From DATARH01 sp963778385 (lineage in GTDB: Bacteria > Pseudomonadota > Alphaproteobacteria > ATCC43930 > CGMCC-115725), in assembly GCA_963778385.1 (NCBI GenBank), contig CAVZUA010000023.1, positions 1-64,000 of the forward strand: a stretch of DNA of 64,000 nt, read 5' to 3'. Made by a program: the position numbers and the translations under genes. A model generated the notes under the pieces. The model made no database searches. It saw only the letters and a program-made list of their open reading frames with translations, and had not been told where the DNA came from. This document shows positions 16,885-24,611 of this stretch, one piece after another. Every line of letters starts with the position of its first letter. The stretch's first letter is position 1.

Positions 16885-18057
16885 TCAGCGCACCAGCCGC
16901 AGCGGCGGGCCGCCGATGGCGTGGCCGAGATCGGCGACCGCGGCGATCACTGGGGCGTCGTGCAGATGCGCATAGCGCTCCGTTGTGCTGGCCTGGGAAT
17001 GGCCGAGAATGCGCCCGATCACCGGCAGGCTGAGGCCGCGCGAGATCAACAGCGAGGCGGCGCTGTGCCGCAGATCGTGCAAGCGGACATCCGCAATCCC
17101 GGCGGCGGCGCGGATCGTGGGCCATGCGGCCACCTCGGTCCACGGGCGCTTGCGGCTGTTCATGAACACCAGCGGCCCGGTGCGCGGCAGGCGGCTTAGC
17201 TCAGCAACGGCTTGCGGCGATAGCGGCAGGCGGTGCTCGCGGTTGGCTTTGACGCGGGCGGCAGGCTTTACCCAGACCCCAGCGTCAAGGTCGAACTCGT
17301 CCCAGCGTGCCCCCCGCAATTCGCTCTTGCGGCACCCGGTCAGGAGCAAGAGTTGGATCGCTGCCGCCGCCACCTGATCGCCCCAGCCGTCGAGCGTGGC
17401 GACCAGCCGGGCAAGCTCGGGCGCGGTGAGGTAGCGGGTCCGCTTGGCCTCGGCGTTGCGCTCGATGCCGCGACACGGATTGTCGGTGACGAAGCGCTGC
17501 TTGATTGCGAGGCGGAACAGCGCCGACACCACGGCGACGACGCGGTTCGCCCGGATGGGGGCGTGCCGGGTAATCTCGCGGTGCAGCTGCTCGATGTCGT
17601 CGGCGGTGATCGCGGCGACCTTGCGAGCGGCCCAGCGTGGCCGGATGTAGGCGGCGATCATCGCCTTGTCGTCGCGCCAGGAGCGTTTGCCGCTGGAGGT
17701 CTCTTCGTAGGCGTCGAGAAGCTCGGCGATCGTCGGGGAGGCGCGCTCGGCCTGCCGGTCAGCGAGCGGGTCGCGCCCCTGGTCAATCAGGCGGCGCAAC
17801 TCGGCGGCGCGGGTGCGGGCCTGCTTGGCCGACCATGCCGGGAAATGCCCGATCACAACCCGGCGCTCGCGCCCGCCGGTCGTCGAGTAGTTCAAGATCC
17901 AAGTGCGTGCGGTCGGTGACAGGCGCAGCCCGAAACCGCGCAGGCGATCGGGGCCGCCGTCGTAGACGATGCGCTTCGGCAGAGGTGGAAGTTGGCGGGC
18001 CTGCGCATCGGTCAAAGCTGGGCGCGGGGGTGAGGGTGTAGAGTCGTGGATAGCCAT
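16885..18057 (-). CDS. int: Phage/island-type tyrosine recombinase (integrase)
   Basis: 390 residues. N-terminal arm-binding region with the P4-like pattern RGFGLRLSPTARTWILNY, a core-binding helical part (about 108-200), and the catalytic domain with Arg243 (TGCRKSEL), H327-x-x-R330 (HDLRHSAAS), His353 (GHSQAS) and the nucleophile Tyr362 (TTERYAH). All catalytic residues are present, so it should be active. It catalyses site-specific integration and excision at a tRNA, and tRNA-Val lies about 0.8 kb past its 3' end. Gene points toward the tRNA, as in many islands. Confidence 0.9.
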   Translation of the reverse strand: MAIHDSTPSPPRPALTDAQARQLPPLPKRIVYDGGPDRLRGFGLRLSPTARTWILNYSTTGGRERRVVIGHFPAWSAKQARTRAAELRRLIDQGRDPLADRQAERASPTIAELLDAYEETSSGKRSWRDDKAMIAAYIRPRWAARKVAAITADDIEQLHREITRHAPIRANRVVAVVSALFRLAIKQRFVTDNPCRGIERNAEAKRTRYLTAPELARLVATLDGWGDQVAAAAIQLLLLTGCRKSELRGARWDEFDLDAGVWVKPAARVKANREHRLPLSPQAVAELSRLPRTGPLVFMNSRKRPWTEVAAWPTIRAAAGIADVRLHDLRHSAASLLISRGLSLPVIGRILGHSQASTTERYAHLHDAPVIAAVADLGHAIGGPPLRLVR

Positions 18058-18126
18058 TGATCGAGGTTCCTTCTCGATTGGTGGTCAGGGTCGCCGCTCG
18101 GTTTCGCACACCAGCGGCGGCCCGCA

Positions 18127-18738
18127 TTATAGCCGAAAATTCGTTATGGCGGACATTGCATCAGCGCGGGCTTTGCACGAAATCCGCAGAAAACTGCGCT
18201 TTTCTCGGGCGCACTCGGCTTCGTGTCCGACAGGCAGCCGCCGCCGACACCGCAAATCGCCCTTCAGCTTGCGCTGGCTGGTGCGGGGCGCGCGGCTGTT
18301 AGGTGCATCTAGCGCCCAAGCGCTAATATCCTTGAATCGCCCCGCCCCAGGAACCGCCGCCATAATGAGTACGGCCGGATCAATTTGGAAGAGCCGGATC
18401 GGCACCTTCCGCCAATCGAAATCCAGCTTTTTCCAATTGAAATGCCCGACGATGTTTTTCTGGGTGGCGCTGCGGTGCCAGACAAACCAAGCATGCGCGG
18501 TGTTGCTCGGTGCTCGCGGTCCGGTCCAGCCCTGCCGGTGCATCAGCGTCAGATCGCTGCGGAAACGCCCGTTGCCGCGAGCTGCCTGATCGTCAGGCAA
18601 GCACAGGCAAAATCTGTACTGCCTTTTCGTCCAGCGATCTCCGATAGGTAGCCCGACGGCGGATTGTCGCGAAAGCTCCAACCTTGCTGACTCACCTGAG
18701 GAGTTGGATTGATTGTTGGTCACTATCCCGACGACCAA
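18127..18738 (-). pseudogene. C-terminal part of a phage-type methyltransferase-like protein
   Basis: 203-residue open frame. Only the middle is family-like: LMHRQGWTGPRAPSNTAHAW followed by FVWHRS, which matches the C-terminal region of class I methyltransferase-like proteins of phages, where MHR..GWTG and HAWFVW are conserved. The SAM-binding half with NPPF/DPPY should be upstream and is missing; the first 60 and last 70 residues look unrelated. It lies between the integrase and the zone of truncated genes, so a remnant of the element's cargo. Confidence 0.45.
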
Positions 18739-19332
18739 TGGCGGCTTCGGGGCAACAGCACGCGCGGATGTGGGGTGACTAAAATTCGCAAGCCCGCCAG
18801 GGGGGATCGGTTTTGCCTATTGGCAGCCCTCAGGCTGACCCGGCGGCTGCCGAAGGCCAGGCCCGAGGTATCTCCTTCATCAGCCCAGCCGAGACGCTGC
18901 CAAGGATGGGGAGAAGTATGGAACAGCGCAGCCGCCCCTCTATATATCGGTATAAACGCTGGCGCCTCGCGCTTATCGACGTAGACCGGTCAGCTGCGCC
19001 GGCTCTCAGTGCACGCTGTCGTCCTGCTCGGTCGGCTCGTGGCCGATCGCCAGGGCGCCGGCTCATGCTCTACTGTTCGCCTGCATCTGGCCGAGCGTAA
19101 TCAGCCCCGTTGTCATCCTATCGTCGTCCCATGCCGCCTTTTTCGTTGCCCGCCGGGGCGGTTCCCGGCACCCCAATGGTTACAGGAAATGCGGGCTTCT
19201 ACCGCGTCGAGAGATCGCTTTGTACTTTAGGGTCGTTCGGCTCTTTACAGCCGTAACCCCTTCGCGTGATCCTCACCTGGGCGCTGGGATCTGGCGGATG
19301 TCAGATAGGGCCGAACGAAAGGGGAGGAAGCC
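18739..19332. other. Region without supported genes
   Basis: Several short frames overlap on both strands but none has a good start, codon bias or a recognisable motif. A clear ribosome site (ggggaggaag, 19320-19329) at its right edge belongs to the next gene. Confidence 0.5.
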
Positions 19333-19794
19333 ATGGCACTAACTCGTCGGGATCTGGCTGCTGCCGGTGTGCTCGCTTTCGGAGCAGCCGGCTTTATCGG
19401 ACCGGCACGAGCGGATGCCACCGATGAAGCCGCGGTCAAAGCGGCCGTCGAGGAGATGAAAGTTGCATACCTGAAGCAGGACAAGGCGAAGCTCGAGGCA
19501 ATAACCCTGCCTCAGTTGACCTACAGTCATTCGGACGCCCGGATCGAGGACAGAGAGAAATTTATTAGTGGCGTCATGGGTCGGAAGGCGACCGTCAAAT
19601 CGCTGGAATACCCCGATATGATTGTCCAGATCTCTGGCAACACCGCGATTGTGCGCCACCTTTGGGTGTCAGAAACCGAGCTTGACGGCAAGGTTACCAA
19701 CACCAAGATCGGAGTTATGCAGGTCTGGCAGAAGCAGAACGAAGGCTGGAAATTGCTGGCGCGCTCCTCGCACAAACTCCCTGACAAGGCATAG
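19333..19794 (+). CDS. Exported NTF2/SnoaL-like (DUF4440) protein
   Basis: 153 residues. Twin-arginine signal: LTRRDLAAAGVLAFGAAGFI, cleavage likely after ARA (about 27). The mature part has the NTF2-like cone: helix DEAAVKAAVEEMKVAYLKQD, LTYSHSDARIEDREKFI, and end strands IGVMQVWQKQNEGWKLLARS with a final SSHKL. Family members bind small molecules or act as isomerases, most without known substrate. Strong ribosome site at 19320-19329. The gene is intact although it sits in a zone of truncated genes. Confidence 0.8.
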   Translation: MALTRRDLAAAGVLAFGAAGFIGPARADATDEAAVKAAVEEMKVAYLKQDKAKLEAITLPQLTYSHSDARIEDREKFISGVMGRKATVKSLEYPDMIVQISGNTAIVRHLWVSETELDGKVTNTKIGVMQVWQKQNEGWKLLARSSHKLPDKA

Positions 19795-20209
19795 AGCGCC
19801 GCCGCTTCTGTTAGCCGTGCTGATCGTCGACGACTACTCCGCAATCGCGGCTGAGCTGCGCAGGCTTAAGGCTGAGCGCCAGCCCGAAGTCCCCATCGCG
19901 GAAAGGCCGGCCGTTCGTCGTCTATTCGCCGCTGACGGGGGTCGATTTCCTGAAGCGGTTGATGACGCCAATTCCCCCCGGTTCGGTGATGTTCATGCTA
20001 TAGGCTATGCGGCCCAACGCATCATGAAGAAATGTTCGCAGCAGTTGCGCGGCTTCCCCGAACGAATTTACGACTGAGGTTGCTTGAGCGTCGTGGCGGT
20101 TCCGAACAGCCTTCTCGTTTGTTAGCGCAGCCATCGCAGTCGGCAAAGGCCACATGCCGCAACAGCGAAGTTTCGTCACCATCCGTAAAGCGTATCGGGT
20201 GCTCAACAA
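19795..20209. other. Region without an intact gene; traces of coding
   Basis: A plus-strand frame near 19816-19870 reads VLIVDDYSAIAAELRRLKAE and looks like a short leftover of a real gene, and a minus-strand frame near 19940-20110 contains AAQLLRTFLHDALGRIAYSM. Neither can be extended into a known domain. I see no promoter, repeat or RNA gene. Confidence 0.35.
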
Positions 20210-20592
20210 CTACACAGCTATGCGGTTGCGCTGGGAGCTGTGCGCGGAAGTTGGTGACGGGCTGAGAGGATGAAGGCGGCGTATCGTGGGCGTGTCCAAG
20301 CCTCCACCCGTGGCGACAATACCGGTCCATCCTGTCTGATGACTGGCGCCGATACCCGCGCCGCTGTCTCCATGGAAATATTCGTAGAAGAGCAGGTTAT
20401 CGCGCCAATGCGGGTCGTTCTGGAACGTATCGCTGCCGCCAAAAACCGGCCGTTTGCCACTCGCGTCCCGCAAAAAGATGCTCGTCAGGCGGCGGACGAT
20501 CTCACGCGCCACCTCGAATAGGTTCATCAATTTGCCCGAGCCCGTGGGGCACTCGATTTTGAAGTTGTCACCATAATACACGAAATAATGCC
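20210..20592 (-). pseudogene. C-terminal fragment of a GH63/MGH1-like glycoside hydrolase
   Basis: Minus-strand text HYFVYYGDNFKIECPTGSGK, then HWRDNLLFYEYFHGDSGAGI and GASHQTGWTGIVA is the conserved end of the MGH1-like (mannosyl-oligosaccharide glucosidase-type) hydrolases, including the FHGDxGAGxGASHQTGWT signature. The (alpha/alpha)6 barrel body is missing: an in-frame stop occurs at about 20593-20600, just where a divergent lipoprotein start begins. After GIVA the frame leaves the family. A dead fragment left by rearrangement. Confidence 0.75.
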
Positions 20593-20598
20593 GTCGCT

Positions 20599-20848
20599 AT
20601 GCCCTTTGCGGTCGCCCTAGCCGCATTTGTACTGGCGGGCTGCAGCAGCATAGGACCCGGCACTGTATCCCACGATCGATTGGACTACGCGAGTTCGTTC
20701 GGCAATTCGTGGAAAGAACAGACGCTGCTCAACATCGTAAAGCTGCGCTACGCTGACATGCCGATTTTTCTCGAGGTCGCGCAGGTTATTGCCGGTTATC
20801 AGCTTCAGAGCACGCTGAGCGGGAGCTTTACCGGCGGAACCCAAGCAC
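20599..20848 (+). pseudogene. N-terminal fragment of a hypothetical lipoprotein
   Basis: Starts MPFAVALAAFVLAGCSSIGP with a lipobox (LAGC), and the conserved-looking stretch SWKEQTLLNIVKLRYADMPI. Proteins with this start are normally several hundred residues long; here the family text stops near 20845 and the frame runs into sequence overlapping the following substrate-binding protein until a stop at 20955. Probably a recombination joint. Confidence 0.6.
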
Positions 20849-21757
20849 GTGCCGCGGCTCTGCTTCCTCACGTTCGAGCCAGGTACAGCGGAGGCCCCAT
20901 CAACCCGCTTCGAAGGGTTCTTCCAGGGCTTGCACGAGCTCGGCTATGTAAATAGGCAGACTCTCACCGTCGACTATCTGTCGGTGAACGGTCACACCGA
21001 GTTATTTCCGGCACTCGCCGCTGAATGCTGGCGCCTCAAGGCGGACATCATCGTCGTAACCACGACCCCCGGCACCCAAGCTGCCAAAGTTGCAACCCGC
21101 ACCATTCCGATCGTCATGCTCGCGCTCGGTGATCCTGTGGGGACCGGCCTCGTCGACAGCCTGGCCAGGCCTGGCGGAAACGTTACCGGAATTTCCCAGA
21201 TGACTTCCGAGCTAGCGGCCAAGCGCCTCCAGCTGCTCAAGGAAGCCGTACCGGGAATGTCGCGGGCGCTCGTGCTGTCGTATCCCGTCGACCCGATCGC
21301 GCCGTTACAGGTGCGGGCGTTAAAGGAAGCCACCCCCTCGCTGGGCGTGACGCTGCAAATTCACGACATCCAAACCGCCGAAGATTTTCCGGCGGCGTTC
21401 GAGACTGGAGCCAACGACGGTGCCGAAGGCCTCATCGTGGGGGCGGAGAGCATTTTCCGTGCCGAACGCGCGTTGGTGACCGAACTTGCGGACCGCTACA
21501 AGTTGCCGGCGATCTACCCCTATTTGGCGTTCGCCGCCGAGAGCGGTGGCCTGATGGCCTACCAGGTTACCAACCGGGATCTTCACAAAAGCGCCGCCAC
21601 TTATGTCGACTTGATCCTCAAGGGAGCCAGGCCTTCCGATCTTCCCGTCCAGCAGGCGACCAAATTCGAGTTGGTCATCAATCTCAAGACAGCCAAAGCG
21701 CTTGGTATCGCCATCCCCCAATCGCTTCTCGCTCGTGCCGACGAGGTCATCGAGTAG
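20849..21757 (+). CDS. ABC transporter substrate-binding protein (ABC_sub_bind family), signal peptide missing
   Basis: 302 residues from a GTG at 20849. Family text is complete from RFEGFFQGLHELGYVNRQTL through NVTGISQMTSELAAKRLQLL to the end LAIAIPQSLLARADEVIE-like C-terminus. Such proteins are periplasmic, bind amino acids or unknown small ligands, and start with a signal peptide and usually a Tat or Sec cleavage site. Here the export signal is absent because the gene begins at the junction with the lipoprotein fragment. No permease or ATPase genes follow. Probably not functional in transport. Confidence 0.75.
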   Translation: MPRLCFLTFEPGTAEAPSTRFEGFFQGLHELGYVNRQTLTVDYLSVNGHTELFPALAAECWRLKADIIVVTTTPGTQAAKVATRTIPIVMLALGDPVGTGLVDSLARPGGNVTGISQMTSELAAKRLQLLKEAVPGMSRALVLSYPVDPIAPLQVRALKEATPSLGVTLQIHDIQTAEDFPAAFETGANDGAEGLIVGAESIFRAERALVTELADRYKLPAIYPYLAFAAESGGLMAYQVTNRDLHKSAATYVDLILKGARPSDLPVQQATKFELVINLKTAKALGIAIPQSLLARADEVIE

Positions 21758-21870
21758 CTGCCAGAGCGCGAATTTAGTTTTTCCACCCGGTGCTGCGGTC
21801 AGTCGCTGTCGGCAATTGTTGACCGGGACTTTTGAGACAGGCTCTCGGCGATTGGCTACCCCGTTGCTGT

Positions 21871-22425
21871 CTACATGGATGTAGACGGTATCAGCGGCAC
21901 GTCCAGCGGATGGGGACCACTGGGCGCGTGCAGCTGCCGGACCCCGTAGACGGCGATCAAAGCTGCTTCAGCGCGCCCGTCATGGCCTTTAAGCGGCCAC
22001 TGATAGGCGGCCTCGGGAAGGAGCTGAGACGCACGGGCGCGGCAGCCGTCTTTCGACTTCGTCACACCCATCTGGCGTTTCCAGGTGGCAGGCGGGACCG
22101 GGGTCAGCGGGATGGCGAGCGCCGTCACCACGCCGAGAATGGCGCCATAGACCTTCCCAAAGACAAAGACGCCGCTGACGCCTTGGCCGGGCATCGAGTT
22201 GACCTGCTCGATAAAGGCGTGGCTCGGCCGCCGCGCGGTGAGGATGTCGACCAGCTGGGCGATATCTAGCTCTTTCTTGGTCTTGCCGCCACGCGGCAGC
22301 AGATGGACCGGCATGTCGGCCACGTCCACCAGCCGCCCGCTTTCGGCGTCGAGCCAGGCGAGCGCGCCGGTTAAGCCGGGGTCGACACCGAGGATCATGG
22401 GATTCGGTCGGGCATAGGGCATCAT
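21871..22425 (-). CDS. Phage-type RuvC-like Holliday junction nuclease
   Basis: 184 residues from the ATG at 22425 which overlaps the polymerase stop (ATGA). RNase H-fold catalytic acids are present: D15 in ILGVDPGLTG, E73 in AFIEQV, and D149/E153 in GHDGRAEAALIA. RuvC-family nucleases resolve four-way DNA junctions or trim branched replication intermediates; phage versions act in late replication. Last gene of a minus-strand module with DNA polymerase and primase-helicase. The C-terminal 25 residues are variable. A longer in-frame start at 22449 is less likely. Confidence 0.8.
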   Translation of the reverse strand: MMPYARPNPMILGVDPGLTGALAWLDAESGRLVDVADMPVHLLPRGGKTKKELDIAQLVDILTARRPSHAFIEQVNSMPGQGVSGVFVFGKVYGAILGVVTALAIPLTPVPPATWKRQMGVTKSKDGCRARASQLLPEAAYQWPLKGHDGRAEAALIAVYGVRQLHAPSGPHPLDVPLIPSTSM

Positions 22426-24611
22426 TTCCGGTATCTCCTGCCAATCCATGCCTCGACGGCGATCGGTACGCCGAGCTCGACTGCCCAGCGCGGCCGTTCC
22501 GACATGATTTCCTGCATCAGCGGCTTGGTCATCGCGGCGTGCTCGACGAGGATTTCGTCGTGACAGTGCGTGATGACCGGGAACCCGCGCGCCTCGAAAC
22601 GCAACATTCCGTCGACAAGCAGTTCCCGCGCGAGCGCCTGGACGGCGTTTTCAGTCAGTTGCCCGCCATAGGGTTCGATCTCACGCCACTGGCCCCGGCG
22701 GTAGGCCCAGTAGGTCCAGACGGGATAGCCAAAACGATCGGTCTTATCGTTCGCGACGCGCGCGTTCATGTAGTGGATCGGCTTGCCGTTGAGCAGCGTG
22801 CACGTCAGGCACGGCAGGTCGGCTTTTGTTTCGAGCCGGTAGGAGAGGCCGCACTGCGCCTTGGTCGTCGCGCCGGGGCGCAGCATCGCCCGGCGCGCGG
22901 TATGTTCAAGGTCGCGCCACAGCTGCGGCACCTTGGGCGCCCAGCGCTTGCGGTAATGCGTGTAGACGGTTTCCTCGGCGAAGGATTGGGCCCCGGCCGC
23001 GTCGAGATGGCGGCAGTAGCGGCTACGGAATGTGTCGCCGCCCATTCCGTAGCCGCATCCCAAAATCGTGGCCTTGCCGGCCTGCCGTTGCTGTTGCTGC
23101 TCGAGGGTTAGGTCATCCTTGGGGATCGCCAGGAAGGCATCGCGGTCCAGCCCGTAAATCGTCGCCGCCACGTCGCGATAGATGTCGACGCCGTCGGCGA
23201 TCAGCTTGGCTTTGTCGTGCTGCCCAGCGAGCGCCAGCAGCACGCAGGTCTCGATCGTTATGAAGTCGCCGACGCCGAATTGACACCCGTCGGCGGCCAC
23301 GAGAGCGAAGCGCAGCGCACTGGCGAGCACCTCGATCGGTTCACCCCAGCGGGTCAGCATACCGGGATCGCCAGTCTTTACCGCGGCGACCAGTTCTTCG
23401 ATTTCTTCGTGATCGATCTCGACCGTCGGGCGAGGCAGGTTCTGCGGCTGGATCAGCGTCGCCGACCAACGCCCGGTCGTCGCCGCATGGTATTGAAAAA
23501 GCCCGCGCGCGCGACCGTCGGCGCCGGCGCAGGCGAGCATGGCGTCGAACTTCGCCAGGCTGGTCGGCGCCACGATCAGCCGGATTTGCAGGGCGCGCGT
23601 GACGTCGCCCGGCAGGATCAGGGTGTCGAGTGCTTCCTGTATCGTGTCATCCTGGAGGTTCTCGAGCGGGAAGCCCTGCCCCTTGAGCCAGTCCCGCGTC
23701 GCGCCGACCTGGTGTGGGCTCAGCCCGCCGGTCAGCGCGGCGAACTCGGTAAGTAACCCACCCTTCGAGGCCTCGGCGATCTGCTTGCCGGCCCGCACGA
23801 AGTCGAGATCGATGCCGACGCCGCGTGCGTTAATTGTTTGATCGAGCTCCCAGATCTGCCGCTCGCGCCCGGACAGGACGCCGGCCGCGGCGTGGACCGC
23901 CATCAACCCATCGACATCGGATTTGTTGTACGCGTGGACGCGCTGCAGCGCCTCAGGAGTGACCTCAGGGTAAGCCCCGGTCTTTCGGTCGCGGCGCGAC
24001 AACGACAGCACCAGGCGCCGCCCGGCGGCGTCCTTGACGACATCCGCGCCGAGGATCGGCAGCACCTTGCCGAGGGCGCGCGGCAGTGCAAGGTGAGAAC
24101 AGGCAGCCTGGGCATTATGCCAGCGCGAAATAGGGATCGCCGGGAACCCGTACCGCCCGACCATGATGCGGTCCCAGATCGCGATCTCGAAATCGCCAAA
24201 GCACACTAAGACGACGGCGGGATCGGCCGCGAGCGATGCGAGCGATTCACCACGCCCCGCCGCGGGGGTCCACAGCCGCGATTCCCCATCGCCGTTCTGG
24301 TAGACGAGGGTCAGGATTTCGGTCGCGTCGTCGGCCGCGTAGCGCCAGGCGCCGGTCTTTGTCAGGTTGCACCCGCCGGCGTTGCGCGTCTCGAAATCGA
24401 GATAGACGAACCCCAACAAAGAGTGGTTTTCTCCGTTGACACCTGTGACATCTGTTGACACCTGGGGTGTTTGGCCCTCCAGGTGTCGCAAGGTGTCAAA
24501 AACGGTTGCGACACTAAACGGCGCAGTTCTGCTGGAGGTGTCAGAGGTGTCATAGGTGTCAACGGCGTCTATGCCCGCTAATCGAGTGAAAAGGTCCGAC
24601 CAGCGGCTCAT
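22422..24611 (-). CDS. Phage-type family A DNA polymerase
   Basis: 729 residues from ATG 24611 (MSRWSDLFTRL). Following a variable Thr/Asp-rich linker, a 3'-5' exonuclease domain begins with the D-x-E motif in FVYLDFETRN and the polymerase domain has motif A GVGDFITIETCVLLALAG, motif B GKATILGCGYGMG with Lys and Tyr, and motif C CHDEILVEH (H684 D685 E686). This is the short phage lineage. The start overlaps the stop of the helicase gene (ATATGA), so the genes are coupled; the longer open frame extending to 25247 arises from a frameshift in that upstream gene and is not the real start. Likely replicates the integrated element. Confidence 0.9.
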   Translation of the reverse strand: MSRWSDLFTRLAGIDAVDTYDTSDTSSRTAPFSVATVFDTLRHLEGQTPQVSTDVTGVNGENHSLLGFVYLDFETRNAGGCNLTKTGAWRYAADDATEILTLVYQNGDGESRLWTPAAGRGESLASLAADPAVVLVCFGDFEIAIWDRIMVGRYGFPAIPISRWHNAQAACSHLALPRALGKVLPILGADVVKDAAGRRLVLSLSRRDRKTGAYPEVTPEALQRVHAYNKSDVDGLMAVHAAAGVLSGRERQIWELDQTINARGVGIDLDFVRAGKQIAEASKGGLLTEFAALTGGLSPHQVGATRDWLKGQGFPLENLQDDTIQEALDTLILPGDVTRALQIRLIVAPTSLAKFDAMLACAGADGRARGLFQYHAATTGRWSATLIQPQNLPRPTVEIDHEEIEELVAAVKTGDPGMLTRWGEPIEVLASALRFALVAADGCQFGVGDFITIETCVLLALAGQHDKAKLIADGVDIYRDVAATIYGLDRDAFLAIPKDDLTLEQQQQRQAGKATILGCGYGMGGDTFRSRYCRHLDAAGAQSFAEETVYTHYRKRWAPKVPQLWRDLEHTARRAMLRPGATTKAQCGLSYRLETKADLPCLTCTLLNGKPIHYMNARVANDKTDRFGYPVWTYWAYRRGQWREIEPYGGQLTENAVQALARELLVDGMLRFEARGFPVITHCHDEILVEHAAMTKPLMQEIMSERPRWAVELGVPIAVEAWIGRRYRK

